From Rikenellaceae bacterium (GTDB lineage: Bacteria; Bacteroidota; Bacteroidia; Bacteroidales; Rikenellaceae): 5,953 nt of DNA. The notes under the pieces were generated by a model that saw nothing but the letters and a program-made list of their open reading frames with translations, was not told the DNA's origin and did no database searches. Both the position numbers and the translations under genes were made by a program. Below are positions 1-5,900 of this stretch, one piece after another (positions within the stretch are counted from its first letter, which is position 1; each line of letters begins with the position of its first letter). Location: the NCBI GenBank assembly GCA_021203585.1, contig JAJQAW010000116.1, forward strand, positions 1 through 5,953. The letters run 5' to 3'.

Positions 1-173
1 TATCTTTACCGCAAGGCGCCGAAGTAAAGCCGATGTCGGATCTAGAAACAAGCTTCGGTTTCAGACAGTATTACCGCTCTTGAATGACCGGGAGAGTGGG
101 GTGATTTACTCTTTCGTTTTTCACCCGAAACCTTGAAAAACGGAGGGAAGTAGGGTGGTTCGGAAAAGATTTT
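1..173. other. Upstream flank; possible tail of a preceding gene
   Basis: No complete gene is visible here. On the + strand, frame 3 is open from the window edge to a TGA at 81-83. It reads as 26 codons with ordinary codon use (ending GFRQYYRS) and could be the C-terminus of an upstream gene. Frame 1 gives an 8-codon tail ending at TAA 25-27. Frame 2 is open to TGA 134-136 but is rich in AGG, CGA, AGA and CGG arginine codons, unlike the genes in this window. I cannot tell which, if any, is real. A 6-bp inverted repeat GGGTGA (99-104) / TCACCC (121-126) has a 16-base loop and no T-run after it, so I do not call it a terminator. Confidence 0.35.
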
Positions 174-181
174 TATCTTTG
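174..181 (+). promoter_or_regulatory. Bacteroidetes -7 box for the transketolase gene
   Basis: TATCTTTG matches the Bacteroidetes -7 consensus TAnnTTTG. Transcription would start about 7 bases downstream, near 188, leaving a leader of roughly 48 bases before the ATG at 236. No good TTG/TTTG -33 element lies at the usual spacing of about 20 bases (around 150), so the promoter is incomplete or depends on an activator. The box also lies inside the upstream in-frame extension of the transketolase ORF, which argues against the GTG start at 155. Confidence 0.55.
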
Positions 182-235
182 TCGAGTCAAAAAATCAGAT
201 CATTCGAAACTAAATCTCAAATAAAATCTAACACT

Positions 236-2239
236 ATGGCAGATGTGACTAAACGGGCGGCGAACAATATCCGTATCCTGGCGGCCTCTATGGTAGAAAA
301 AGCCAAATCGGGACATCCCGGCGGCGCAATGGGCGGCGCGGATTTCGTGAACGTGCTCTATTCGGAATTCTTAAAGTACGATCCGGATAATACGGCTTAT
401 CCGTTCCGCGACCGGTTTTTCTTGGATCCGGGACACATGTCTCCGATGCTTTATTCGGTGCTGGCCTTGGCCGGTTATTTTTCGATGGAGGACCTGCAGC
501 AATTCCGCCAATGGGGTAGCGTAACGCCCGGTCATCCGGAAGTGGATCTGGCGCGTGGTGTTGAAAATACATCCGGTCCGCTGGGACAGGGTCATGCCAT
601 GGCTGTCGGTGCGGCTATTGCCGAACGATTTTTGGTAGCCCGATTCGGCGAGTGGATGGCGCACAAGACGTATGCGTTTATTTCGGACGGTGGAATTCAG
701 GAAGAAATTTCACAGGGTGCGGGACGCATCGCCGGACACCTGGGACTGAACAACCTGATCATGTTCTACGATTCGAACGATATCCAATTGTCGACCACTG
801 TTCCGGAAGTGACTTCGGAAAATGTGGCCCAGAAATACGAAGCGTGGGGTTGGAATGTGTTGACCATCGACGGGAACAATGCCGATGCCATTCGGCAAGC
901 CCTGAATGTCGCTTTGGCCGAAGAAAACCGTCCGACCATTATCATCGGTAAAACCATCATGGGCAAGGGAGCGGTAGATGCCAATAACGGCAGCTATGAA
1001 AATAAAACCTCTACTCACGGCCAGCCGCTGACCGGAGCGGGTGCGTGTATCGATAAAACGATAGAAAATCTGGGCGGCGATCCTCAACATCCGTTTGTGG
1101 TCTTCGACGATGTCAAGCAATTGTACGCCAAACGCCGTGAACAGCTTCAACAATGGACTGCCGAACAAAAAGAAGCCGAAAATCAGTGGCGTGCGGCTCA
1201 TCCGCAATTAGCGGCCAAACTCGACCAGTTCCTCAGTGGTAAACTTCCTGAATTGGACTATAGTTCGATCCAGCAGAAAGAAAACGACGCTACTCGGAAT
1301 GCTTCGGCCAAAGTGCTGGGTTTTTTTGCCGAGCAGGTGGAGAATATGATCGTATCCTCGGCCGATTTATCCAATTCCGATAAAACAGACGGTTTTTTGA
1401 AAAAGACCCATGCTTTCACCAAGGGCGATTTTTCGGGAGCTTTCCTGCAAGCGGGTGTTTGCGAACTGACCATGGCTGTGATTATGAACGGGATGGCGCT
1501 GCACGGCGGAGTTATTCCGGCTTGTGGAACTTTCTTCGTTTTCTCGGACTACATGAAACCGGCGTTGCGTCTGGCAGCTCTGATGAGATTGAATGTGAAA
1601 TACATCTGGACGCACGATTCGTTCCGCGTGGGGGAAGACGGACCGACCCATCAGCCGGTGGAACACGAAGCTCAGCTTCGGTTGATGGAACAACTGCGTA
1701 ATCATCACGGTGAACGTTCGACACTGGTACTGCGGCCGGGTGATGCGGACGAAACTACGATGGCTTGGAAATTGGCCCTGGAATGCGAACGTCCGGCCGC
1801 GCTGATCCTTTCCCGTCAAAATATAACGAAATTGCCCGTAAATAGTTATGACGGAGTAACCAAAGGCGGTTACATCGTTATGGACAGCGAGGGAACTCCG
1901 GATGTTATCTTGCTGGCCAGCGGTTCGGAAGTTTCGACGTTGGTCGAAGGTGCGAATCTGCTGAAAGCCGACGGCGTAAAAGTAAGAGTCGTGTCGGTAC
2001 CTTCGGAAGGATTGTTCCGCGACCAGAATCCGGACTATCAGCACAGCGTGTTGCCGGCAGGCATCAAGAAATTCGGTCTATCATCCGGACTTCCGGTCAC
2101 CTTGGCCGGATTGGTCGGCGCCGACGGCGAAGTATACGGCCTGGATCACTTCGGTTATTCGGCTCCGTACAAAACCCTCGACGAAAAATTCGGATTTAAC
2201 GGCCAGAACGTGTACAACAAAGTGAAAGCCCTGCTCTAA
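236..2239 (+). CDS. tkt: Transketolase
   Basis: Thiamine-diphosphate (ThDP) enzyme that moves two-carbon ketol units between pentose, tetrose, triose and hexose phosphates in the non-oxidative pentose phosphate pathway; cytosolic, normally a homodimer. The 667 aa length is normal for the full bacterial enzyme. The N-terminal ThDP-binding half has SGHPGG (25-30, His27), PGHMSP (65-70, His67), GPLGQG (114-119), the metal/ThDP motif starting SDGG (150-153) and running to Asn181, and THGQP (260-264, His261). The pyrimidine-binding half has the catalytic Glu410 in GVCEL, then THDSFRVGEDGPTHQPVE (459-476, His472). The C-terminal domain begins near residue 540 and contains VYGLDHFGYSAP (633-644). 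The ATG at 236 is preferred over the in-frame GTG at 155, because the family starts at the helix before SGHPGG and the promoter box lies between the two. The leader is A-rich without a Shine-Dalgarno. The gene is followed by a strong terminator, so it probably ends its own transcript. Confidence 0.96.
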   Translation: MADVTKRAANNIRILAASMVEKAKSGHPGGAMGGADFVNVLYSEFLKYDPDNTAYPFRDRFFLDPGHMSPMLYSVLALAGYFSMEDLQQFRQWGSVTPGHPEVDLARGVENTSGPLGQGHAMAVGAAIAERFLVARFGEWMAHKTYAFISDGGIQEEISQGAGRIAGHLGLNNLIMFYDSNDIQLSTTVPEVTSENVAQKYEAWGWNVLTIDGNNADAIRQALNVALAEENRPTIIIGKTIMGKGAVDANNGSYENKTSTHGQPLTGAGACIDKTIENLGGDPQHPFVVFDDVKQLYAKRREQLQQWTAEQKEAENQWRAAHPQLAAKLDQFLSGKLPELDYSSIQQKENDATRNASAKVLGFFAEQVENMIVSSADLSNSDKTDGFLKKTHAFTKGDFSGAFLQAGVCELTMAVIMNGMALHGGVIPACGTFFVFSDYMKPALRLAALMRLNVKYIWTHDSFRVGEDGPTHQPVEHEAQLRLMEQLRNHHGERSTLVLRPGDADETTMAWKLALECERPAALILSRQNITKLPVNSYDGVTKGGYIVMDSEGTPDVILLASGSEVSTLVEGANLLKADGVKVRVVSVPSEGLFRDQNPDYQHSVLPAGIKKFGLSSGLPVTLAGLVGADGEVYGLDHFGYSAPYKTLDEKFGFNGQNVYNKVKALL

Positions 2240-2276
2240 GAGACGGTCTTTCCGGGCCAAGAAGTGGCTGTAAAAG

Positions 2277-2313
2277 AAAACCCTTTTCCCGGTTAGCTGG
2301 AAAAGGGTTTTTT
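2277..2313 (+). terminator. Strong intrinsic terminator after transketolase
   Basis: A perfect 13-bp inverted repeat, AAAACCCTTTTCC (2277-2289) and GGAAAAGGGTTTT (2299-2311), encloses a 9-base loop and runs into six T's (2308-2313). It lies 38 bases past the transketolase stop. The opposite strand also has a T-rich run after the stem (complement of 2271-2280), so it may stop transcription from both sides. It separates transketolase from the genes downstream. Confidence 0.92.
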
Positions 2314-2349
2314 GTACCCGAAGTTTTTTATCTTTAAGTGGTATTTTTC

Positions 2350-2527
2350 GGAGGAAGGTTGCCGGGTGGTAATAAGAGCTTTTCCTCGCATTATCCGTCT
2401 TGACTAAGCATACACCGCCGGACCCCGTTTTTTTCGGCTTAATGGGAGCAAAAATCCGCTGGGAAGCGGGCGTGAAGTACCTCCTTCGGGGAGAGCGTAT
2501 GCTGCTTTTATTCAACCATTCTTTTTG
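2350..2527 (+). ncRNA. Candidate structured RNA, about 180 nt
   Basis: Pairings I can trace are as follows. A closing helix pairs GAGGAAGGTTG (2351-2361) with 2513-2524, with one bulged A at 2518 and a few G-U pairs. A hairpin at 2368-2396 has TAAT/ATTA plus GAG/CTC around a CTTTTC loop. A long-range 7-bp helix joins AGCATAC (2407-2413) to GTATGCT (2497-2503). CCGCT/AGCGG (2456-2460 / 2465-2469) is capped by GGGA, a GNRA tetraloop. CTCC/GGAG (2481-2484 / 2490-2493) surrounds TTCGG. A TATCTTTA box at 2329-2336 would place a start near 2343, just before the closing helix, but lacks a proper -33. The size suits a 6S-like RNA, yet I do not recognise any family. The strand is also uncertain, since most of these helices exist on both strands. 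Chance pairing in 200 bases is possible. Confidence 0.3.
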
Positions 2528-2560
2528 CGGAGGAAACAGAATAAATTGAGCAAGAACCCT

Positions 2561-2568
2561 TATATTTG
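2561..2568 (+). promoter_or_regulatory. -7 box for the fusion gene and its partner
   Basis: TATATTTG is an exact match to TAnnTTTG. It lies only 17 bases before the ATG at 2586, so the predicted leader is about 10-12 bases. The sequence just before the start (AGTAGGA) is weakly Shine-Dalgarno-like. No TTG lies at the expected -33 spacing (around 2538); the nearest TTG (2546-2548) is too close and the TTTG at 2524-2527 too far. Confidence 0.5.
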
Positions 2569-2585
2569 TTGAAAAGTAGGAAAAA

Positions 2586-3722
2586 ATGGCAAAAAAAGTT
2601 TTTGTTTCCGGTTGTTACGATATGCTCCATAGCGGACATGTGGCATTTTTCGAAGAGGCGGCAAAACTCGGCGATTTATACGTAGGTATCGGTTCGGATA
2701 AAACGCTGACGGAACTCAAAGCGCGGAAACCCGTCAATCCGGAGCAGGAACGCCTATTCATGGTAAGTTCGCTCAAAGCTGTGAAAGGAGCTTGGATCAA
2801 TAGCGGCCAGGGTATTCTGGACTTCGAACTGGACCTGGAACGCTTCCGCCCGGATATCTTCTTTGTCAATGAAGATGGTCATACTCCGGCAAAAGCGGAA
2901 CTTTGCGACCGTTTAGGAATTGCCTATGTGGTCGGCAGACGAGTGCCGCATGTCGGTTTACCCGCTCGTTCCACTACTACGTTGCGGCAGAATTGCCGGA
3001 TTCCCTATCGGATCGATTTAGCCGGCGGTTGGTTAGATCAACCCTTCGTCTCGAAGTACCATGCCGGACCCGTATTAACGCTCTGTCTGGAACCGGATAT
3101 TGAATTCAATGACCGCAGCGGAATGGCCACCAGTTCCCGCAAAAAAGCCATTGAATTGTGGCAAACCGATTTACCGGAGGGCGATGCCGAGCAAACGGCC
3201 CGGTTGATTTTTTCCTATGAAAACCCCCCGGGAACCCCTTATGTGAGCGGTTCTCAGGATGCTATCGGTATTGTCTTCCCGGGGTTGAACCGTCTCTACT
3301 ATCAGGGAGATTACTGGCCTTCGCGCATAGAGAGCCACTTGGAAGAGGATACGTTGAACTGGTTGGAAGACCATATTCGCCTGGTACAGCTTTTTCTCCG
3401 CAACGAACAGTACGATGTGCTGGCCGATACGCGTATCGGTGAAAGCGGAGCCAAAGCCCTCAGCCAGGCTGCCGAAAAGTCCTGGGAGGCCATTTTGAAT
3501 AGAGACCTCCGTTCATTCGGTCGGGCCGTTCGGGAATCGTTCGAGGCCCAGATCGCCATGTTCCCCCACATGTGTCCGCCGGAGGTTTCCCGGCAGATCG
3601 AATACTACAAAGACCGGGTTTTGGGTTACAAGATTACAGGAGCCGGAGGAGGCGGTTATCTGATCCTGATCACGGACGGTGAAATTGAAAACGCACTGAA
3701 GATCCGTGTACGCAGAGGATAA
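2586..3722 (+). CDS. Nucleotidyltransferase / GHMP sugar kinase fusion
   Basis: A 378-aa cytosolic protein with two catalytic domains. Residues 1-135 form a cytidylyltransferase-fold domain: GCYDMLHSGH (9-18) is the GxFDxxHxGH nucleotide-binding motif, KARKPVNPEQER (45-56) holds the expected basic residues, and ARSTTTLR (127-134) corresponds to the ISTT/RS-T motif. Residues 136-378 form a GHMP-kinase domain: PYRIDLAGGWLD (140-151), the phosphate loop GMATSS (179-184), GSQD (222-225) with the likely catalytic Asp225, and KITGAGGGG (349-357). The kinase part is short for the family; only about 27 residues separate its first two motifs. Inferred role: phosphorylate a sugar and convert the sugar phosphate to an NDP-sugar (the nucleotide, ATP or CTP, is unknown). 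HldE and Fkp are analogous two-activity proteins but use different domain combinations or order. The substrate is unknown; a heptose, fucose-like or other surface sugar is possible. The next gene overlaps it by 17 bases and probably uses its product. Confidence 0.85.
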   Translation: MAKKVFVSGCYDMLHSGHVAFFEEAAKLGDLYVGIGSDKTLTELKARKPVNPEQERLFMVSSLKAVKGAWINSGQGILDFELDLERFRPDIFFVNEDGHTPAKAELCDRLGIAYVVGRRVPHVGLPARSTTTLRQNCRIPYRIDLAGGWLDQPFVSKYHAGPVLTLCLEPDIEFNDRSGMATSSRKKAIELWQTDLPEGDAEQTARLIFSYENPPGTPYVSGSQDAIGIVFPGLNRLYYQGDYWPSRIESHLEEDTLNWLEDHIRLVQLFLRNEQYDVLADTRIGESGAKALSQAAEKSWEAILNRDLRSFGRAVRESFEAQIAMFPHMCPPEVSRQIEYYKDRVLGYKITGAGGGGYLILITDGEIENALKIRVRRG

Positions 3723-4284
3723 AAACAGATACCGTAATTGCCTGAAACGAGGTCTGGACTTGTGGGCTGCCCTGGTGCTTATGGTCGGTATACTTCCGTT
3801 TTTTGCGGTGATCACTTCAATCGGTTGTTTTGTTTACCGGGGACGTGTCTTTTTTCTTCAGGAACGGATAGGGCACCGAGGAAAAATTTTCCGGATCGTG
3901 AAATTCCGAACCATGAACGAACAAACCGATCATTCTTCGGTCAAGCTGCCGGATGCGGAGCGCATCACCCGCTGGGGAGCTTTTTTACGCCGCTATTCAC
4001 TCGACGAGATTCCGCAAATGGTGCATGTACTGACCGGACAAATGTCTTTTATCGGACCGCGTCCTTTGATTCCGGAACATGTAGCGGGATGTACCGCGGA
4101 AGAGTTTCGGCGCCATGAAATCCGTCCGGGAATTACCGGACTGGCTCAGGTAAGAGGCAGAAGGAACATTCCGTTTTCCAAGCGGTTTCGCTACGATGTA
4201 TGGTATATCGAACATTTAGGTTGGCGGCTGGATGCATTCGTATTGCGGAAAACTTTCCAAACCATCCTGCGTACAGAGAGTTGA
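3706..4284 (+). CDS. Polyprenyl-phosphate phosphoglycosyl transferase (PglC/WcaJ-type)
   Basis: Transfers a sugar-1-phosphate from an NDP-sugar to undecaprenyl phosphate on the cytoplasmic face of the inner membrane, the first committed step of many capsule, O-antigen and exopolysaccharide pathways. The 192-aa length matches the minimal monotopic form (PF02397 family) rather than the long WcaJ form with extra transmembrane helices. Visible are one hydrophobic segment (about 20-43) with a mid-helix Pro31 typical of the re-entrant helix, QERIGHRGKIF (52-62), KFRTM (66-70), the catalytic Asp100-Glu101 pair in SLDEIPQ, GPRPL (117-121), RPGITGLAQV (140-149) and YDVWYIEHLG (163-172). The start is GTG at 3706, inside the upstream gene; the first in-frame ATG (3781) would remove half of the membrane segment, so GTG is favoured. 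The 17-base overlap suggests translational coupling with the fusion gene. It could instead be a lone initiating enzyme whose glycan genes lie elsewhere, since no glycosyltransferases are seen here. Confidence 0.93.
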   Translation: MYAEDKNRYRNCLKRGLDLWAALVLMVGILPFFAVITSIGCFVYRGRVFFLQERIGHRGKIFRIVKFRTMNEQTDHSSVKLPDAERITRWGAFLRRYSLDEIPQMVHVLTGQMSFIGPRPLIPEHVAGCTAEEFRRHEIRPGITGLAQVRGRRNIPFSKRFRYDVWYIEHLGWRLDAFVLRKTFQTILRTES

Positions 4285-4311
4285 CATTTTCGAAGAGAAT
4301 CACTAACTTTG
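4281..4311 (+). promoter_or_regulatory. Complete Bacteroidetes promoter for the GH51 gene
   Basis: TTG (4281-4283, within TTGACA) and TAACTTTG (4304-4311) are separated by 20 bases, matching the Bacteroidetes -33/-7 arrangement. The -33 element overlaps the TGA stop of the preceding gene (4282-4284). Transcription would start near 4318, giving a leader of about 28 A-rich bases with no Shine-Dalgarno. This is the best promoter in the window and suggests the arabinofuranosidase gene can be expressed apart from the genes before it. Confidence 0.72.
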
Positions 4312-4346
4312 ACCGCATAGACTAACCGAAAAAACTCAAACCGACC

Positions 4347-5900
4347 ATGAACATCCGTTCCTTACTCCCGGCTTTGATGCTGGGGTTTTCCGCAGATCTG
4401 TCCGCCCAATCCACCCTCCTGCTCACGGTCCATGCCGACCGGGGAGAACATACGATCAGCCGTCACATTTACGGACATTTTGCGGAACACCTCGGTAGAG
4501 GAATTTACGGTGGCATCTGGGTAGGAGAAGATTCCTCCATCCCTCATATCGACGGGGTGCGCAAAGATATCGTAGAGGCGCTGAAACAGATCAAAATTCC
4601 AAACTTGCGGTGGCCCGGCGGTTGTTCTGCCGACGAATACCATTGGATGGACGGAATCGGTCCCCGCGAGCAGCCCCCGAAAATGATCAATACTCACTGG
4701 GGAGGGGTTACGGAGGATAATTCCTTCGGGACACACGAATTTCTGAACCTTTGTGAATGGCTGGAAACCGAACCTTATATCTGTAGCAACGTGGGGAGCG
4801 GTACGGTGGAGGAAATGTCCAAATGGGTGGAATACATCACCTTCGAGGGAGAGAGTCCGATGGCTAATTTACGCCGGCAAAACGGTAGACAGGAACCTTG
4901 GAAGGTGAAATACTGGGGCGTGGGTAATGAAAACTGGGGCTGCGGAGGGAATATGACCGCCGAATATTACGCCGGAGAATATCGCCGCTACAACACTTAT
5001 GCCCGTAACTATGGAGAGAACCGCTTGTTTCGGATTGTCGGAGGCCCCAATGTGGACGACTATCACTGGATGGAAGTCATGATGAAAAATATACCGACCG
5101 GGCAAAAAAACGGAGTTTCCCTCCATTACTACACGTATCCGGGCGATACGTGGGGTAAATGGGGATCGGCCATCGATTTCGATGAAACGGATTATTACCG
5201 TACCATAGCCAGAACCTTTTATATGGAGGAGCTGGTTAGCAAACATTCCGCCATCATGGACCGATACGATCCACAGAAGCGGGTGAAGTTGATCGTAGAC
5301 GAATGGGGAGCTTGGTATGATCCGCATCCGGGTTCGGTGATCGGTTTCCTGGAACAGCAGAATACGATGCGTGATGCTATCGTGGCCGCGGTGAATCTGA
5401 ATATTTTCAACAATCATTGCGACCGGGTGCATATGGCTAATATCGCACAATTGGTCAATGTCTTACAGGCTCTTTTTCTGACCAATGAAGAGAAAATGAT
5501 CCGGACTCCCACTTACCATGTATTCGATATGTATCAGGTGCACCACGACGCGGTTTTATTGCCGGTAACCATGCCGGTAAAAATGCTTGCCGACGACCGA
5601 GGCATGACCTTCCCGCAAGTGAGTGCATCCGCTTCGAAAAATGCCGAAGGCAAGATTCACCTCTCTTTGGTCAATACGGATCTGTCGGAAACGATCGCAC
5701 TGACCTGTTCGCTGGAGGGTACTTCCGGGTTTACCGGGGAGATGGGACAAATCATTTTGGCTAAAAATATTCAGGATTATAACTCATTCGATCAACCCAA
5801 TCAGGTGGTGATGTATGAATTTACGGATTTCCAAATGGAAGACGGCTTGCTGACCGTGAATCTGCCGGCTGCTTCGATCGTAACCATAGCACTAAAATAA
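4347..5900 (+). CDS. Secreted GH51 alpha-L-arabinofuranosidase
   Basis: Hydrolyses terminal alpha-L-arabinofuranosyl groups from arabinan, arabinoxylan or their oligosaccharides with retention of configuration. The protein is 517 aa. A signal peptide covers about residues 1-20 (basic start MNIR, hydrophobic stretch 5-18, likely cut after LSA); there is no lipobox cysteine, so a periplasmic or secreted soluble enzyme is expected. The catalytic TIM barrel shows [16 protein letters not shown] (43-58), LRWPGG (87-92), the acid/base Glu195 in [15 protein letters not shown] (258-266), the nucleophile Glu319 in VDEWGAWYD, and [16 protein letters not shown] (356-371). A C-terminal beta-sandwich follows from about residue 400 and ends ASIVTIALK, as in the family. 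No extra carbohydrate-binding module is visible. It has its own promoter. No transporter or SusC/SusD pair is in view, so membership of a larger utilisation locus cannot be judged. Some GH51 members act on other furanosides or on glucans, so the exact substrate is not certain. Confidence 0.95.
   Translation: MNIRSLLPALMLGFSADLSAQSTLLLTVHADRGEHTISRHIYGHFAEHLGRGIYGGIWVGEDSSIPHIDGVRKDIVEALKQIKIPNLRWPGGCSADEYHWMDGIGPREQPPKMINTHWGGVTEDNSFGTHEFLNLCEWLETEPYICSNVGSGTVEEMSKWVEYITFEGESPMANLRRQNGRQEPWKVKYWGVGNENWGCGGNMTAEYYAGEYRRYNTYARNYGENRLFRIVGGPNVDDYHWMEVMMKNIPTGQKNGVSLHYYTYPGDTWGKWGSAIDFDETDYYRTIARTFYMEELVSKHSAIMDRYDPQKRVKLIVDEWGAWYDPHPGSVIGFLEQQNTMRDAIVAAVNLNIFNNHCDRVHMANIAQLVNVLQALFLTNEEKMIRTPTYHVFDMYQVHHDAVLLPVTMPVKMLADDRGMTFPQVSASASKNAEGKIHLSLVNTDLSETIALTCSLEGTSGFTGEMGQIILAKNIQDYNSFDQPNQVVMYEFTDFQMEDGLLTVNLPAASIVTIALK

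Larger units (their letters stand above)
2314..2585. other. Gene-free gap with nested inverted repeats
   Basis: This is the rest of the 346-base gap between transketolase and the next gene, and no convincing protein gene is seen in it. It holds a near-consensus -7 box (TATCTTTA, 2329-2336), the inverted-repeat cluster listed separately at 2350-2527, a T7 run (2428-2434), and the -7 box of the next gene. One + strand ORF of 35 codons (ATG 2442 to TGA 2547-2549) is open without a family match I recognise. A longer minus-strand frame crosses the terminator and enters transketolase, so it is treated as spurious. Confidence 0.6.

Noticed and set aside
99..126. Inverted repeat GGGTGA/TCACCC as a terminator of an upstream gene
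   Set aside because: The stem is only 6 bp with a 16-base loop, and no T-run follows.
155..235. In-frame 27-codon N-terminal extension of transketolase from GTG 155
   Set aside because: The family starts near the ATG at 236, the extension has no resemblance to a targeting sequence, and the -7 box at 174-181 lies inside it.
1367..2044. 225-codon minus-strand open frame inside transketolase
   Set aside because: It is fully antisense to a strongly conserved gene, with low-complexity basic/aromatic content and no family features.
2428..2434. T7 run as the end of an intrinsic terminator or a slippage site
   Set aside because: No stable GC-rich stem immediately precedes it, and it is not in a supported coding frame.
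2081..2515. 144-codon minus-strand open frame
   Set aside because: It runs through the terminator and into the coding region of transketolase, has no recognisable domain, and is explained by base composition opposite a real gene.
2586..3722. Assignment of the fusion as HldE or Fkp
   Set aside because: HldE has a PfkB-type kinase before its adenylyltransferase, and Fkp has a different pyrophosphorylase domain and larger size; the domain order and types here differ from both.
4869..5450. 193-codon minus-strand open frame inside GH51
   Set aside because: It is antisense to the catalytic domain of a well-supported gene and shows no domain.
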